64,000 nt of DNA from positions 20,201 to 84,200 of the forward strand of contig MIQB01000001.1 of NCBI GenBank assembly GCA_002890585.1. Reading direction: 5' to 3'. Positions 8,373-18,133 of this stretch are shown piece after piece. This DNA comes from Tannerella sp. oral taxon 808 (GTDB lineage: Bacteria > Bacteroidota > Bacteroidia > Bacteroidales > Tannerellaceae). The position numbers were made by a program, and so were the translations under genes. The notes beneath the pieces are model-generated. The model was given only the letters and a program-made list of their open reading frames with translations. It did no database searches and was not told the DNA's origin. Each line of letters opens with the position of its first letter. Within the stretch, counting starts at the first letter, position 1.

Positions 8373-8690
8373 CCCATTTCCTATTGGCAATGGCATCCAA
8401 AACGCGTTTTTCAACCCATTTCCTATTGGCAATGGCATCTAAAACGCGTTTTTCGTCCCATTTCCTATTGGCAATGCATTTCAAATGCGTTTAGATGGCT
8501 CTGACTGCTGTCAATGGCATGCAAAACGCGTTTTAGATACCTCTGACTGCTGTCAATGGGGCAAAAAACGCGTTTTAGATACCTCTGACTGTTGTCAATG
8601 GGGCAAAAAACGCGTTTTAGATGCCTCTGACTGCTGTCAATGGGGCAAAAAACGCGTTTTGCATGCCTCTGACTGCTGTCAACGAGGTGC
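8373..8690. repeat. Tandem array B: 8 units of 42 bp in two sub-families
   Basis: Three units of one type start at 8373, 8415 and 8457. Five of a second type start at 8499, 8541, 8583, 8625 and 8667 (last partial). All carry the palindrome AAAACGCGTTTT. The second type adds TGAC-TGCT-GTCA, whose centre is exactly 21 bp from that palindrome (8549.5 and 8570.5). The first type has CCATT-N10-AATGG, also 21 bp away. The last unit runs into the 3' end of uvrC. Because 42 is a multiple of three, a spurious open frame crosses the array. Confidence 0.93.
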
Positions 8691-10520
8691 CACGCCCAAT
8701 CCTTCGGCCACCAACGCGGCCTTTTTCTTTCCGATCAGCTCCTCGAGCTCCGCGGGCGGTGCCTCCCGAATGCGCTTCACACTCTTGTACTTCTTCAGCA
8801 GCGCCTCCTTCGTCTTCTCCCCGATGCCTTTTATCGTGTCTAACTCAGAGACAATCTGCCCCTTGCTGCGCATCTGTCGGTGAAAAGTGATGCCAAAGCG
8901 GTGCGCCTCGTCGCGCAGGTGTTGGATCACCTTCAGCGTTTCGGACGTCTTGTCGAGCACCAACGGGAACGGATCGCCGGGGTAAAAGATCTCCTCAAGC
9001 CGTTTGGCCAACCCCACGATGGTGATCTTGCCTAACAGATTCAGCTCACGAAGCACCTCCGTGGCCGCATTCAGTTGCCCCTTTCCCCCGTCGATGATGA
9101 TCAATTGCGGCAGCGGCGCCTCCTCCTCCAAAAGTCGCGTATAGCGCCGTGTGACGATCTCGCGCATCGAAGCGAAGTCGTCCGGCCCCACGACCGTCTT
9201 AATATGGAAGTGGCGATAATCCTTCTTCGAGGGCTTCCCCTTCTTGAACACCACGCACGCGGCCACGGGATTCGTGCCCTGGATATTCGAGTTGTCGAAA
9301 CACTCTATCTGCATCGGCAGCGCGGGCAGGTGCAAGTCCTTTTGGATCGTAGTCAGCAGGCGTGTGGTGCGTTGCTCAGGGTTGAACTTCTCCGATCGCT
9401 TCAGCTTGTCCACCTTATACTGCTTCGCGTTTTGAAGCGAAAGCTCGAGCACCTTCCGCTTATCGCCTCGTTGCGGCACCGTGAAACTGATCCCCTCTGG
9501 AAAGACACCCTCGGGAATAAACGGCACGATGATCTCGTTCGCATGGCTGTGAAATCGCTCCCGCAACTCCACAATGCCTAATCCGAGGACGTATTCTTTC
9601 TGCTCATCGTCGAGTTTCTTTTGGTATTCGATGGTGTAGACCTGCACGATGGCGCCACTTCCGATGTGCATGTAATTGATGAAAAACGACGTCTCGTTCT
9701 CGTCCAAAGAAAAGACGTCCACGTTGTGCAGCATCGGTACGACGGTCGACTTCAACCTGAAACTTTCCACCAAATCGTATTGCCGCTTCACCTCCTGCGC
9801 CTCCTCAAAACGCATTTCGGCCGCCAACACTTTCATCCGCTCAAGTAACAGTTCGCTCACCTTGGAGCTGTTTCCCTTCAGGATCTCCTTGATGTCCGCA
9901 ACATTCCTATCGTATTCCTCCGCCTCCTGCATGCCCACGCAGGGCGCCTTGCAACGCTTGATATGGTACTGCAAGCAGACTTTGTATTTGCCCGAGTGGA
10001 TAGCTTCGGGTGTCAATGCGTGTTTACAATTGCGGATGGGGTAAAGCTCTTTAATCAGGTGAAGCAACGTGCGGATAAAGTGGACGGACGAATAGGGACC
10101 GTAATACAGCGACCCGTCGCGGACAATATTGCGTGTTTGGAAGATGCGTGGGAAGGGCTCATTCTTGATGACGATTGAAGGGTACGTCTTGTCGTCCTTC
10201 AGCATCACGTTGTATCGCGGCTGGTATTGCTTGATCAGGTTGTTTTCAAGCAGCAACGCGTCCGCCTCCGAGTCAACAACGATATATCGGAGGTCATGGA
10301 TCTGTTTCACTAAGACGCGTGTCTTCCTGTTCTCATGCTCCTTTTGGAAATACGAGGAAATCCGCTTGCGCAAGTTCTTCGCCTTACCTACATAAATAAC
10401 CGTGCCCTTCGCGTCGTAATACTGATAGCATCCGGGCTTTTCGGGGATGGTGGAGAGTAGGGAGGTGATGTAATTCAATCTGTCGTTCATTGTCTCTGTT
10501 ACCAGTTCCACGTGAAACAA
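8679..10520 (-). CDS. uvrC: Excinuclease ABC subunit C
   Basis: UvrC makes the dual incisions of nucleotide excision repair. Domains in order: GIY-YIG nuclease (EKPGCYQYY ... VIYVGKAKNLRKR, residues about 20-50), UVR helical hairpin (about 225-255), RNase H-like 5' nuclease (IECFDNSNIQG and IIIDGGKGQLNAA) and a C-terminal helix-hairpin-helix (IKGIGEKTKEALL). At 613 residues the length is normal. The start lies 10 bp after mnmG, so the two form an operon. The stop falls inside the last, degenerate unit of array B, so the final codons may derive from repeat sequence. Confidence 0.97.
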   Translation of the reverse strand: MFHVELVTETMNDRLNYITSLLSTIPEKPGCYQYYDAKGTVIYVGKAKNLRKRISSYFQKEHENRKTRVLVKQIHDLRYIVVDSEADALLLENNLIKQYQPRYNVMLKDDKTYPSIVIKNEPFPRIFQTRNIVRDGSLYYGPYSSVHFIRTLLHLIKELYPIRNCKHALTPEAIHSGKYKVCLQYHIKRCKAPCVGMQEAEEYDRNVADIKEILKGNSSKVSELLLERMKVLAAEMRFEEAQEVKRQYDLVESFRLKSTVVPMLHNVDVFSLDENETSFFINYMHIGSGAIVQVYTIEYQKKLDDEQKEYVLGLGIVELRERFHSHANEIIVPFIPEGVFPEGISFTVPQRGDKRKVLELSLQNAKQYKVDKLKRSEKFNPEQRTTRLLTTIQKDLHLPALPMQIECFDNSNIQGTNPVAACVVFKKGKPSKKDYRHFHIKTVVGPDDFASMREIVTRRYTRLLEEEAPLPQLIIIDGGKGQLNAATEVLRELNLLGKITIVGLAKRLEEIFYPGDPFPLVLDKTSETLKVIQHLRDEAHRFGITFHRQMRSKGQIVSELDTIKGIGEKTKEALLKKYKSVKRIREAPPAELEELIGKKKAALVAEGLGVAPR

Positions 10521-10530
10521 ACCAAAGTTT

Positions 10531-12411
10531 TCACCGACCGAGCAATACTAACAGCACATTAATGTCGTTCGGCGAAACACCCGGAATCCTCCCCGCCTGC
10601 GCAAGTGTTTCGGGATTAATGCGGGTGAGCTTCTGCCGCGCCTCGATGGTGAGCGACTGAATGGAATTATAATCGAAGCAATCCTTGATCTGTATATTCT
10701 CCAACCGTGAAATCTTATCAGCCACCTGTCGCTCACGTTTGATGTAGCCGCCATACTTTACATCGATCTCCACAGCCTCCAAAACCTCCTCCCGATAATT
10801 CGCAGAAATACCGTCTATCATTTCCCTGAACTCAAATATGCCATTCACGGCGTCTGAAAATTTGACCTGTGGGCGCGACAACACATCAGCCAACTTGCAT
10901 GCATGCTCCAACGGCGACGTGCCTAAACGCACGAGTAAATCGTTCACTCGATCGGGCGTGATAGAAAAAGTGTGGATAAAGGCATTCACCTCCTCGCAGG
11001 CTTTCTTCTTATTCAAAAATAATTGGTAGCGGTAGTCGTCGGCAAGACCTAAACGATAGGCACGTTCGGTGAGGCGCATATCGGCATTGTCCTGACGCAA
11101 CAGGATGCGGTACTCCGCGCGGGAAGTGAACATGCGGTACGGTTCATCGACGCCTTTTGTCACTAAGTCGTCGATCAAGACGCCGATATAGGCTTCGTCG
11201 CGTCGCAAAACGAACGTCTCGTCCTTGGAATGGCAACGCAGATGCGCATTAACGCCCGCCACTAACCCCTGCCCTGCTGCTTCCTCGTAGCCAGTCGTCC
11301 CGTTGATCTGCCCAGCAAAGAAGAGTCGCTTGATGCGCTTCGTCTCGAGCGTGTGAAGCAGTTCGGTCGGATCGAAGAAGTCGTATTCAATGGCGTAACC
11401 AGGGCGGTAAAGATGGACGTCGCGGAAGGCTGGCAACTGCTGCAGTGCCTTCAATTGCACGTCAAACGGCAACGACGATGAGAAGCCATTCAGGTAATAC
11501 TCGTTCGTTCGTTCGCCCTCCGGTTCGAGGAAGAGTTGGTGCTGCGGCTTGTCAGCAAAGAGCATGATTTTCGTCTCGATGCTGGGGCAGTAGCGTGGAC
11601 CAATGCTCTTGATACTTCCGTTGTAAAGCGGCGACTCGGAGAGCCCGCCACGCAAGACTTCATGACAAGCAGGATTCGTGTAAAGTGTCCAACAACTCAA
11701 TTGCTTGAGTTCGCTGTGAACAGTATCCAAATAGGAAAATCGACGATGATCAGTATCTCCGGGTTGTTCTGTAAGCTCCTCGAAATGCACGCTGCGCCCA
11801 TCAATACGAACAGGCGTGCCGGTCTTCATGCGGTCGGCAGTAAAACCAAGCGAGATAAGCTGCTCCGTGAGACCTGTCACGGCTGGTTCAGCCATGCGGC
11901 CACCGGAGAATCGGACACTTCCGATATGTATCAAACCATTCAAGAATGTACCGTTGGTCAGCACAACACACCGGGCGCGAAACTCGACGCCTAATTGTGT
12001 GCGAACGCCACAGACCTGTTGGCCATCGAGTAACAGTTGATTGGCCGTGTCTTGCCAGAGATAAAGATTAGGAATGGCTTCAAGTGTTTCGCGCCAAACA
12101 CGCACGAACTGTGCCCTGTCACATTGCGCACGCGGACTCCACATGGCCGGCCCTTTGCTGCGATTGAGCATACGGAACTGAATCGTCGTGCGATCTGTCA
12201 CACGGCCCATCCATCCGCCTAAGGCATCGATCTCACGAACGATCTGCCCCTTAGCGATGCCCCCCACGGCGGGGTTGCAACTCATCTGTGCCATATTATT
12301 CATGTCGCGGGTGATCAGCAGCGTTTCGGAACCTAATCTGGCTGCCGCGGCGGCTGCTTCGCAACCCGCATGACCCGCGCCCACGACGATCACGTCGTAA
12401 TCGAACTTCAT
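10531..12411 (-). CDS. mnmG: tRNA uridine-5-carboxymethylaminomethyl modification enzyme
   Basis: MnmG (GidA) works with MnmE to install the cmnm5 group on wobble uridine in tRNA. It binds FAD at the N-terminus (VVVGAGHAGCEAAAAAARLG region). Family signatures are visible: NPAVGGIAKGQ, GTFLNG, the TGTPVRIDGR segment and the C-terminal helical domain needed for the MnmE partner. Length 626 is normal. A promoter with both boxes lies just upstream (12442-12473), and uvrC follows at 10 bp. Confidence 0.97.
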   Translation of the reverse strand: MKFDYDVIVVGAGHAGCEAAAAAARLGSETLLITRDMNNMAQMSCNPAVGGIAKGQIVREIDALGGWMGRVTDRTTIQFRMLNRSKGPAMWSPRAQCDRAQFVRVWRETLEAIPNLYLWQDTANQLLLDGQQVCGVRTQLGVEFRARCVVLTNGTFLNGLIHIGSVRFSGGRMAEPAVTGLTEQLISLGFTADRMKTGTPVRIDGRSVHFEELTEQPGDTDHRRFSYLDTVHSELKQLSCWTLYTNPACHEVLRGGLSESPLYNGSIKSIGPRYCPSIETKIMLFADKPQHQLFLEPEGERTNEYYLNGFSSSLPFDVQLKALQQLPAFRDVHLYRPGYAIEYDFFDPTELLHTLETKRIKRLFFAGQINGTTGYEEAAGQGLVAGVNAHLRCHSKDETFVLRRDEAYIGVLIDDLVTKGVDEPYRMFTSRAEYRILLRQDNADMRLTERAYRLGLADDYRYQLFLNKKKACEEVNAFIHTFSITPDRVNDLLVRLGTSPLEHACKLADVLSRPQVKFSDAVNGIFEFREMIDGISANYREEVLEAVEIDVKYGGYIKRERQVADKISRLENIQIKDCFDYNSIQSLTIEARQKLTRINPETLAQAGRIPGVSPNDINVLLVLLGR

Positions 12412-12441
12412 CTTGCTTGTAACCTATTCTTATAACGCATA

Positions 12442-12473
12442 CAAAGGTACGTCTGACACTAAATCCCTGCAAA
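12442..12473 (-). promoter_or_regulatory. Bacteroidetes-type promoter of mnmG-uvrC
   Basis: On the minus strand, TTTG (12473-12470), a 20-base spacer and TACCTTTG (12449-12442) match the Bacteroidetes housekeeping consensus TTTG-N19-21-TAnnTTTG. The box lies about 30 bp before the mnmG start. Confidence 0.75.
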
Positions 12474-12569
12474 ATGGCGCCCAGAGCGATCTACTCAGTC
12501 GTTGAAAAGCTCTTCATAATACGGTTCAGAACTATTGAAAAATGAATTTGGAAAGCTCGGAGTACCCCA

Positions 12570-12851
12570 TCATGCAGTCCGCATCCCATTTGGCCAAAGA
12601 ATTTTCGCCATCGTCTTGCTCCTATTCTCCACGTGAAAATCCACAGCAAACAGCCGCATAGAAGTCCCTTCGTAATCCCCTAAAACCGTTATCCGCTGCT
12701 TGTTTATAACCCTAAATAAACCCGCTTGAAACGGCACTTCCGTAGCGTTGATATCCATTTGAAAAGCCCACGACGAACGCTCATAAACCATACCTCCAAA
12801 TATTCTGGAGAAAAACAATCCACACTCTTCACCGCTCATATTTCTTCTCAT
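12570..12851 (-). CDS. Possible small hypothetical protein
   Basis: A 93-residue frame in an otherwise empty 650-bp gap. Composition is protein-like (SSWAFQMDINATEVPFQAG), but no family is recognised, no clear ribosome-binding site precedes the ATG, and there is no close partner gene. It could be a remnant of a larger gene. Low confidence. Confidence 0.3.
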   Translation of the reverse strand: MRRNMSGEECGLFFSRIFGGMVYERSSWAFQMDINATEVPFQAGLFRVINKQRITVLGDYEGTSMRLFAVDFHVENRSKTMAKILWPNGMRTA

Positions 12852-13065
12852 AGAGAATTAAAAAGATCAAGAATGAATAAGATGAAATCCAAAGAATGGT
12901 GGATGATGGGCGGTGGAAAAAGGCTCCTGGCAGAGATGTGGAAGTTTTCCGGGTATATCTCTATCAAGGTTTCAAGGCGCGGGAATACAACAACAGCGGC
13001 GATGGGGAAGAATCTGCTTCCCCATCGCCGCTGCGACTGTATATATAAAGGTGTGCCCCCCTACC

Positions 13066-13533
13066 CTATTCCTCTTCTTTTATACCCAACTCACCTTGAT
13101 TCATCGCATGAGCTATATCCAGTTTCAGTTCCTTGTCATAGTCCTCACCTGCCATAAAAGCATGCATCATGCGAAGTAGCAGATCCGAGTCGATGTGTGA
13201 GGCCGCTATGTGATAAATGATCGATTCAAACTGCTTCATGAATATGCATGCATTCCAGTAATGCCCGTTCTTATGCAAGAAATAGGCTCCGAGAGTCAGT
13301 GCGATACGCTTGTTGCCATCACTAAAATAATGCCCAGAACAGAAGGTGAAGACAAGGTAGGACAGCTTATCTGTGTATGTGGGGTAATAGTCATCATTCT
13401 GTATGAAATTCAGCGTGGAGCGAATACCACCCTCGTCTCGCACGCCTAAGAATCCGCCGTTGCTGGCTTCGATCATCTTGCGATAGACCATTAAGGCTTC
13501 GTCATAATCGATATACAGGATCTCCTTATTCAT
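13066..13533 (-). CDS. Doc/Fic family toxin (death-on-curing)
   Basis: The 155-residue product is a compact Fic-fold protein with a Doc-type core motif HYFSDGNKRIALT (His68, Asp72, Asn74, Lys75, Arg76). Doc phosphorylates elongation factor EF-Tu and blocks translation; the canonical motif is HxFx(D/N)(A/G)NKR, so the catalytic His and the NKR are present. It overlaps the upstream RhuM-like gene by 4 bp (ATGA), so the two are translationally coupled and probably a functional unit. The usual small Phd antitoxin is not seen. Confidence 0.85.
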   Translation of the reverse strand: MNKEILYIDYDEALMVYRKMIEASNGGFLGVRDEGGIRSTLNFIQNDDYYPTYTDKLSYLVFTFCSGHYFSDGNKRIALTLGAYFLHKNGHYWNACIFMKQFESIIYHIAASHIDSDLLLRMMHAFMAGEDYDKELKLDIAHAMNQGELGIKEEE

Positions 13534-14543
13534 TCCTCGGCCTGTTTCAAGCGCTTGAGTACATCTTTATTGTCATCCAATATCTGATCGAAATCAACGG
13601 ACTGGTCGCCGATGAATCGCTCAAATTCCTCCGGTGTAACGGCTCGCAGATACTCCGCGATATTTCCGTGATAGGCATCGCGGAAACTGTAATCGCGAGA
13701 GGCCATTTTCGTTCTGGCGTCATGGATATAGGGCTTTTGCATGGGGTGCTCGGACAGTTCGTCAATGAGTTCCGCCACTTTATCGATGGTAAGTGGGACG
13801 CTGCCATTTTCCTTAAAACGTGCCTCTATGTATGCAGCTAGTCCGTTTTCAAACGACGAAATGACGAGCAGCACCTCTGCATACAACGTCTGACGGACAT
13901 TGTCTTTCGGCGCTAAGCGAAGAATCTTACGATACTCCTTGGCCTTCTCTCTAAACACAGCTTCATAGATGAGATCTGTCACTTGAGCATACTTGTAGGT
14001 CGGATGCCCGAACACATATTGGTTGATGGCCGAGGTCAGGTTTTTGCGATAATTCTCTTCCGTAATGGCTGCGGTCAGGTAATTCACATCCCTTCTGTTG
14101 ATGTATTTCGTCCCACCTCCCGTCCTTTCGTTGATGGTGGCGATGACCACATCCAAGATTAGGCTCCGCAGTGCTTTGGCCTTCTCGCTCTCGGCCAGCA
14201 GCATGCCCATGTTCAGGAAGGCACGGAAATTAAAGAGTCCGAGCTGTGTTATTTTGCTCGTCTCATTTATGAGATGACCAAATTGTAACTTGAACTCTCT
14301 AAGTGTTTTACCCTTACATAAAACGTATCCGTTATGCTTCAACTCCTCGCCGTTTGAGTCCAAATATCGGTTGATTGTCGAGATGTCCACGTCGTAGAAA
14401 TCCGCGACCATCTTTTTCGTAAATCGGTATTCTCCTTCAAAGAGCATACCCTCTATCCCTAACTGCCGTTGCATTTCATCGACAGCGAAACGGTTGTTGA
14501 GCACGTTTTGGCGCTCAATGTCTGATGTAGTCAAATCTTTCAT
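13530..14543 (-). CDS. RhuM-like DNA-binding protein, partner of Doc
   Basis: The 337-residue product resembles the RhuM (virulence RhuM) family common in Bacteroidetes beside Fic/Doc genes. The N-terminal part (about 40-70: KKMVADFYDVDISTINRYL) reads as a helix-turn-helix that could bind DNA. The middle and C-terminal parts are helical and of unknown role. Because it precedes and overlaps doc, an antitoxin or autoregulatory role is possible; that is inference. Confidence 0.75.
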   Translation of the reverse strand: MKDLTTSDIERQNVLNNRFAVDEMQRQLGIEGMLFEGEYRFTKKMVADFYDVDISTINRYLDSNGEELKHNGYVLCKGKTLREFKLQFGHLINETSKITQLGLFNFRAFLNMGMLLAESEKAKALRSLILDVVIATINERTGGGTKYINRRDVNYLTAAITEENYRKNLTSAINQYVFGHPTYKYAQVTDLIYEAVFREKAKEYRKILRLAPKDNVRQTLYAEVLLVISSFENGLAAYIEARFKENGSVPLTIDKVAELIDELSEHPMQKPYIHDARTKMASRDYSFRDAYHGNIAEYLRAVTPEEFERFIGDQSVDFDQILDDNKDVLKRLKQAEE

Positions 14544-14555
14544 TGTTTGTTTCCC

Positions 14556-15590
14556 TTATTTATCATGAGTAATTTCTTTTTCCCCATCCAAATACTCCTC
14601 CTTAAAGATGTTGACCAGCAGGAAGAACATCGAGATCAGCAGCGGGCCGAAGATGATTCCCCAGAAACCGAATATGGATAGGCCGAGGATGACACCAAAG
14701 ACCGTGATCAGCGGATGCGTGTCGGCCAGACGTTTCTGGAGGATGAAGCGCACGACGTTGTCGATGTTGATCAAGATAATCGAGCAATAGGCCGCCAGAC
14801 CCGCCGCATCAACCCATCGGCCGACGATGAGCAAATAGATCACCAACGGCACCCAGACGATGCCCGTCCCGATGATGGGAATGATCGTCGAAAAGCATGT
14901 CAGGAAGGCGAAAAGCAGCGCGCTCGGGATGTCGAAGAAGAGGTAGGCCGCGTAGGCAATGGCACCTTGGACGATCGCGATGAGCGGGATGCCCACAGCG
15001 TTGGAACGCACCATCCTATAGATCTCGTTCACGATGCGCCGGCGGTGCGCCTCCTTGAACGGCAGCAGATCGTAGACGTAGCGCTCGATGCGGCGGAAGT
15101 CCACCAGAATAAAATAGAGGAAGAAGACGAGCACGATGATCGTCACCGCCATGCTGCTCACCTGCCCGATCACGTATTGCACGCCGCGGCTCAGATAGCC
15201 CGTGGCCATTGTCAGGTTGTCGATCGTCAAGTTGTCGAACGAGAAGTGGTACCCGAAGCGCCGTCTCAGCTCCCGGTCGATGTCGTTCAGCATCTGTTGC
15301 AGCCCCGAAATGTCCATGTTGATGTGCTGCACCCGCTCCACCGTGACCCAACCGATCAGCGTCAGCGGCCCGAGGATTACCACGGCCACTTCCATGAGCA
15401 CCACCACCGTAGCCAGCACCCGGGGCCAGTGCCAACGCTCCGTCAGCCTGATCATCTGCCCACGCACCAGCACGAAGATCGTGAACGCCCCCAGCAGCCC
15501 GTTCACAAACGCCCACAGCTCGCCCACAATCACAGCTCCCAGTCCAAGGATGAGCGCGATGAGCGAATACTTCCAATACTTCTCTTTCAT
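14556..15590 (-). CDS. AI-2E family membrane permease
   Basis: From the ATG at 15590 (MKEKYWKYSLIAL) the protein has about 345 residues with seven to eight hydrophobic segments and the family-typical central soluble region between the second and third pairs (LNDIDRELRRRFGYHFSF). The C-terminal part (FLTCFSTIIPIIGTGIVWVPL) is the most conserved block. The open frame extends to 15707, but that part is Pro/Gly-rich and reads against repeat-containing DNA; an ATG at 15599 is equally possible. Family members export small molecules or Na+; the substrate here is unknown. Confidence 0.87.
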   Translation of the reverse strand: MKEKYWKYSLIALILGLGAVIVGELWAFVNGLLGAFTIFVLVRGQMIRLTERWHWPRVLATVVVLMEVAVVILGPLTLIGWVTVERVQHINMDISGLQQMLNDIDRELRRRFGYHFSFDNLTIDNLTMATGYLSRGVQYVIGQVSSMAVTIIVLVFFLYFILVDFRRIERYVYDLLPFKEAHRRRIVNEIYRMVRSNAVGIPLIAIVQGAIAYAAYLFFDIPSALLFAFLTCFSTIIPIIGTGIVWVPLVIYLLIVGRWVDAAGLAAYCSIILINIDNVVRFILQKRLADTHPLITVFGVILGLSIFGFWGIIFGPLLISMFFLLVNIFKEEYLDGEKEITHDK

Positions 15591-15768
15591 TGTTTGCATA
15601 TACCCTGAAGTGTAGAATTCACATTTGGAGGCCAAAGGTAAAGTCAAACCCCGCCCCCCGCTCTGTTCCCCAGGAGGCGCTGGCGAAGCGATGAGCCCTC
15701 CCCCCAAGATGAAGCATTTAGGTTCGGAGCCGAAAAATATACACTCAAACAGAAAAATATTCTACAAA

Positions 15769-15985
15769 GGACGTATCCGATTACGTCCGGAGCGTAATCA
15801 ATTACGTTCATTGTAGAAAAATATACGTGGAGGGACGTATATTTTTACGTCTGGAGCCTAAAAATATACGTCGGGGGACGTATATTTTTACGTCCGGAAC
15901 CGAAAAATATCGTCAGCGGACGTAAATGGATCGTCGATGGACGTAATCCATTCCTCATCGAGCCCGAAAATTTCGATCCAAAACG
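15769..15985. repeat. Degenerate dyad array C
   Basis: Repeated GGACGTA...TACGTCC dyads are centred near 15778.5, 15842.5 and 15885.5, with a CGTAAT-CA-ATTACG dyad at 15799.5. Spacings are 21, 43 and 43 bp, so it fits the same about 21-bp phasing as the regular arrays but is eroded at its right end. It lies between the permease and the mce promoter. Confidence 0.7.
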
Positions 15986-16071
15986 TAAATGATCCATCCC
16001 TACAATCCTCCCCAACAAGAACGACAAAGAGAATAAGCCCCCTTTCGATTTCAATTTTCAGCTCCCCCGTA

Positions 16072-16079
16072 TACCTTTG
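16072..16079 (+). promoter_or_regulatory. Promoter -7 box of the mce-mmdA operon
   Basis: TACCTTTG matches TAnnTTTG and lies 40 bp before the mce start. No clear TTTG is seen at the -33 position, so only the -7 element is claimed. Confidence 0.55.
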
Positions 16080-16118
16080 CCCGCGTATTCACATTATTCA
16101 TTATAAAACAGAATCACA

Positions 16119-16520
16119 ATGGAAATTACCCACATCGAACATCTCGGCATCGCCGTGAAGAGCATCGAAGAACAGCTCCCCTACTACGAGCAAGTATTGG
16201 GCTCGAAGTGCTACAACATCGAAGTTGTAGAAGACCAAAAGGTCAAGACCGCCTTCTTCAAGTTCGGACAGACCAAGATCGAACTCCTGGAGCCCACCAG
16301 CCCCGAGAGCACCATCGCCAAGTTCATCGAGAAGCGCGGCGAAGGCATCCACCACATCGCCTTTGCCGTCCCCGACGTGCAGGCCTGCCTCGATGAGGCC
16401 GAATCCAAAGGCGTGCGGCTGATCGACAAGAAGCCGCGCCCCGGCGCCGAAGGCCTCCACATCGCCTTCCTCCACCCCAAATCCACACACGGTGTGTTGA
16501 CAGAACTCTGCATGAAATAA
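16119..16520 (+). CDS. mce: Methylmalonyl-CoA epimerase
   Basis: The 133-residue VOC-fold protein interconverts (R)- and (S)-methylmalonyl-CoA between the mutase and decarboxylase steps of succinate-to-propionate metabolism. Metal-binding and fold residues are visible: His8 in IEHLGIAV, HHIAFAV near residue 78 and the final LTELCMK. First gene of a five-gene operon, 35 bp before mmdA. Confidence 0.95.
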   Translation: MEITHIEHLGIAVKSIEEQLPYYEQVLGSKCYNIEVVEDQKVKTAFFKFGQTKIELLEPTSPESTIAKFIEKRGEGIHHIAFAVPDVQACLDEAESKGVRLIDKKPRPGAEGLHIAFLHPKSTHGVLTELCMK

Positions 16521-16555
16521 CCCCCCCCCTTAAAACACAAGAAGGAGAATAAGAA

Positions 16556-18109
16556 ATGAGCAATCAACTTGAGAAGGTAAAAGAACTCATCGCCCAGCGC
16601 GAGAAAGCCCGCCTGGGTGGCGGCGAAAAAGCCATCGCGAAACAACACGAACGCGGCAAATACACCGCCCGTGAACGCATCAACATGTTGCTCGACGAAG
16701 GCAGCTTCGAAGAGATGGACATGTTCGTAGAGCACCGCTGCACAAACTTCGGACAGGAAAAGAAGAAGATCCTCGGCGACGGCGTCGTGACCGGCTGCGG
16801 CACCATCGACGGACGCCTCGTCTACGTCTTCGCACAAGACTTCACCGTCTTCGGCGGCTCCCTCTCCGAGACGATGTCGCAGAAAATCTGCAAGATCATG
16901 GACAAAGCCATGAAGATGGGCGCACCCTGCATCGGCATCAACGACTCAGGCGGCGCACGCATCCAAGAAGGCGTTAACGCCCTGGCAGGCTACTCAGAAA
17001 TCTTCCAGCGCAACATCCTCGCCTCAGGCGTCATCCCGCAAATCTCCGGCATCTTCGGCCCCTGCGCCGGCGGCGCCGTCTACTCCCCCGCCCTGACCGA
17101 CTTCACCCTCATGACCGAAGGCACCTCTTACATGTTCCTCACCGGCCCGAAGGTGGTCAAGACCGTCACCGGAGAAGACGTCACCCAGGAGAACCTCGGC
17201 GGAGCCAGCGTACACTCCACCAAGTCCGGCGTAACCCACTTCACAGCCAAAACCGAAGAAGAAGGCCTCGCCACCATCCGCCAGCTGCTCAGCTACATCC
17301 CGCAGAACAACCTGGAAGAAGCCCCCTTGAAAGAGTGCAACGACCCGATCGACCGCCTCGACGACAACCTCAACGAAATCATCCCCGATCACCCCAACCG
17401 CGCATACAACATGTACGAAGTGATCAACACCATCGTCGATAATCACGAGTTCTTCGAGATCCAGCCCAGCTATGCCAAGAACATCATCATCGGTTTCGCC
17501 CGCTTCAACGGCCAGTCCGTCGGCGTCGTAGCCAATCAGCCAAAGTTCCTGGCCGGCGTGCTCGACTGCAACGCCTCACGTAAAGGCGCACGCTTCGTTC
17601 GCTTCTGCGACGCCTTCAACATCCCCATCGTCACCCTCGTAGACGTCCCAGGCTTCCTCCCCGGAACAGGTCAGGAATACAACGCCGTCATCCTGCACGG
17701 AGCCAAGCTGCTCTACGCATACGGCGAAGCCACAGTACCCAAAGTCACGATCACACTCCGCAAGTCATACGGAGGTTCACACATCGTCATGAGCTGCAAA
17801 CAACTCCGTGGCGACATGAACTACGCATGGCCCACCGCCGAGATCGCCGTTATGGGTGGATCCGGTGCTGCCGAAGTACTCTACGCTAAGGAACTGAAAG
17901 AATCCGCCGATCCCGCCGCCCTGATGGCCGAAAAGGTGAGCGAATACAACAAACTCTTCGCCAACCCCTACAACGCCGCACGCTACGGCTACATCGACGA
18001 CGTCATCGAGCCGCGCAACACACGCTTCCGCATCATCCGTGCCCTGCAACAGCTCCAAACCAAGAAGCTGACCAACCCGGCCAAGAAGCACGGCAATATC
18101 CCCTTGTAA
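16556..18109 (+). CDS. mmdA: Methylmalonyl-CoA decarboxylase carboxyltransferase subunit
   Basis: The 517-residue acyl-CoA carboxyltransferase has both crotonase-like halves. Signatures include [35 protein letters not shown] and the C-terminal [11 protein letters not shown]. With a biotin carrier protein and OadB/OadG-type membrane subunits next to it, it most likely forms a Na+-pumping decarboxylase: it moves the carboxyl group of (S)-methylmalonyl-CoA to biotin and releases propionyl-CoA. No biotin carboxylase gene is present here, which favours decarboxylase over propionyl-CoA carboxylase. Confidence 0.93.
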   Translation: MSNQLEKVKELIAQREKARLGGGEKAIAKQHERGKYTARERINMLLDEGSFEEMDMFVEHRCTNFGQEKKKILGDGVVTGCGTIDGRLVYVFAQDFTVFGGSLSETMSQKICKIMDKAMKMGAPCIGINDSGGARIQEGVNALAGYSEIFQRNILASGVIPQISGIFGPCAGGAVYSPALTDFTLMTEGTSYMFLTGPKVVKTVTGEDVTQENLGGASVHSTKSGVTHFTAKTEEEGLATIRQLLSYIPQNNLEEAPLKECNDPIDRLDDNLNEIIPDHPNRAYNMYEVINTIVDNHEFFEIQPSYAKNIIIGFARFNGQSVGVVANQPKFLAGVLDCNASRKGARFVRFCDAFNIPIVTLVDVPGFLPGTGQEYNAVILHGAKLLYAYGEATVPKVTITLRKSYGGSHIVMSCKQLRGDMNYAWPTAEIAVMGGSGAAEVLYAKELKESADPAALMAEKVSEYNKLFANPYNAARYGYIDDVIEPRNTRFRIIRALQQLQTKKLTNPAKKHGNIPL

Positions 18110-18133
18110 AACCAAAGCAACGATTTGGTCACT

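Noticed and set aside
8485..8883. Open frame of repeating SDCCQWGKKRVLD units
   Set aside because: Produced by array B: a 42-bp period reads as 14 codons in one frame. No start context and no protein-like variety.
14715..15608. Plus-strand frame of 297 codons rich in His, Asp and Gln
   Set aside because: Antisense to the AI-2E permease gene; the permease has clear membrane helices.
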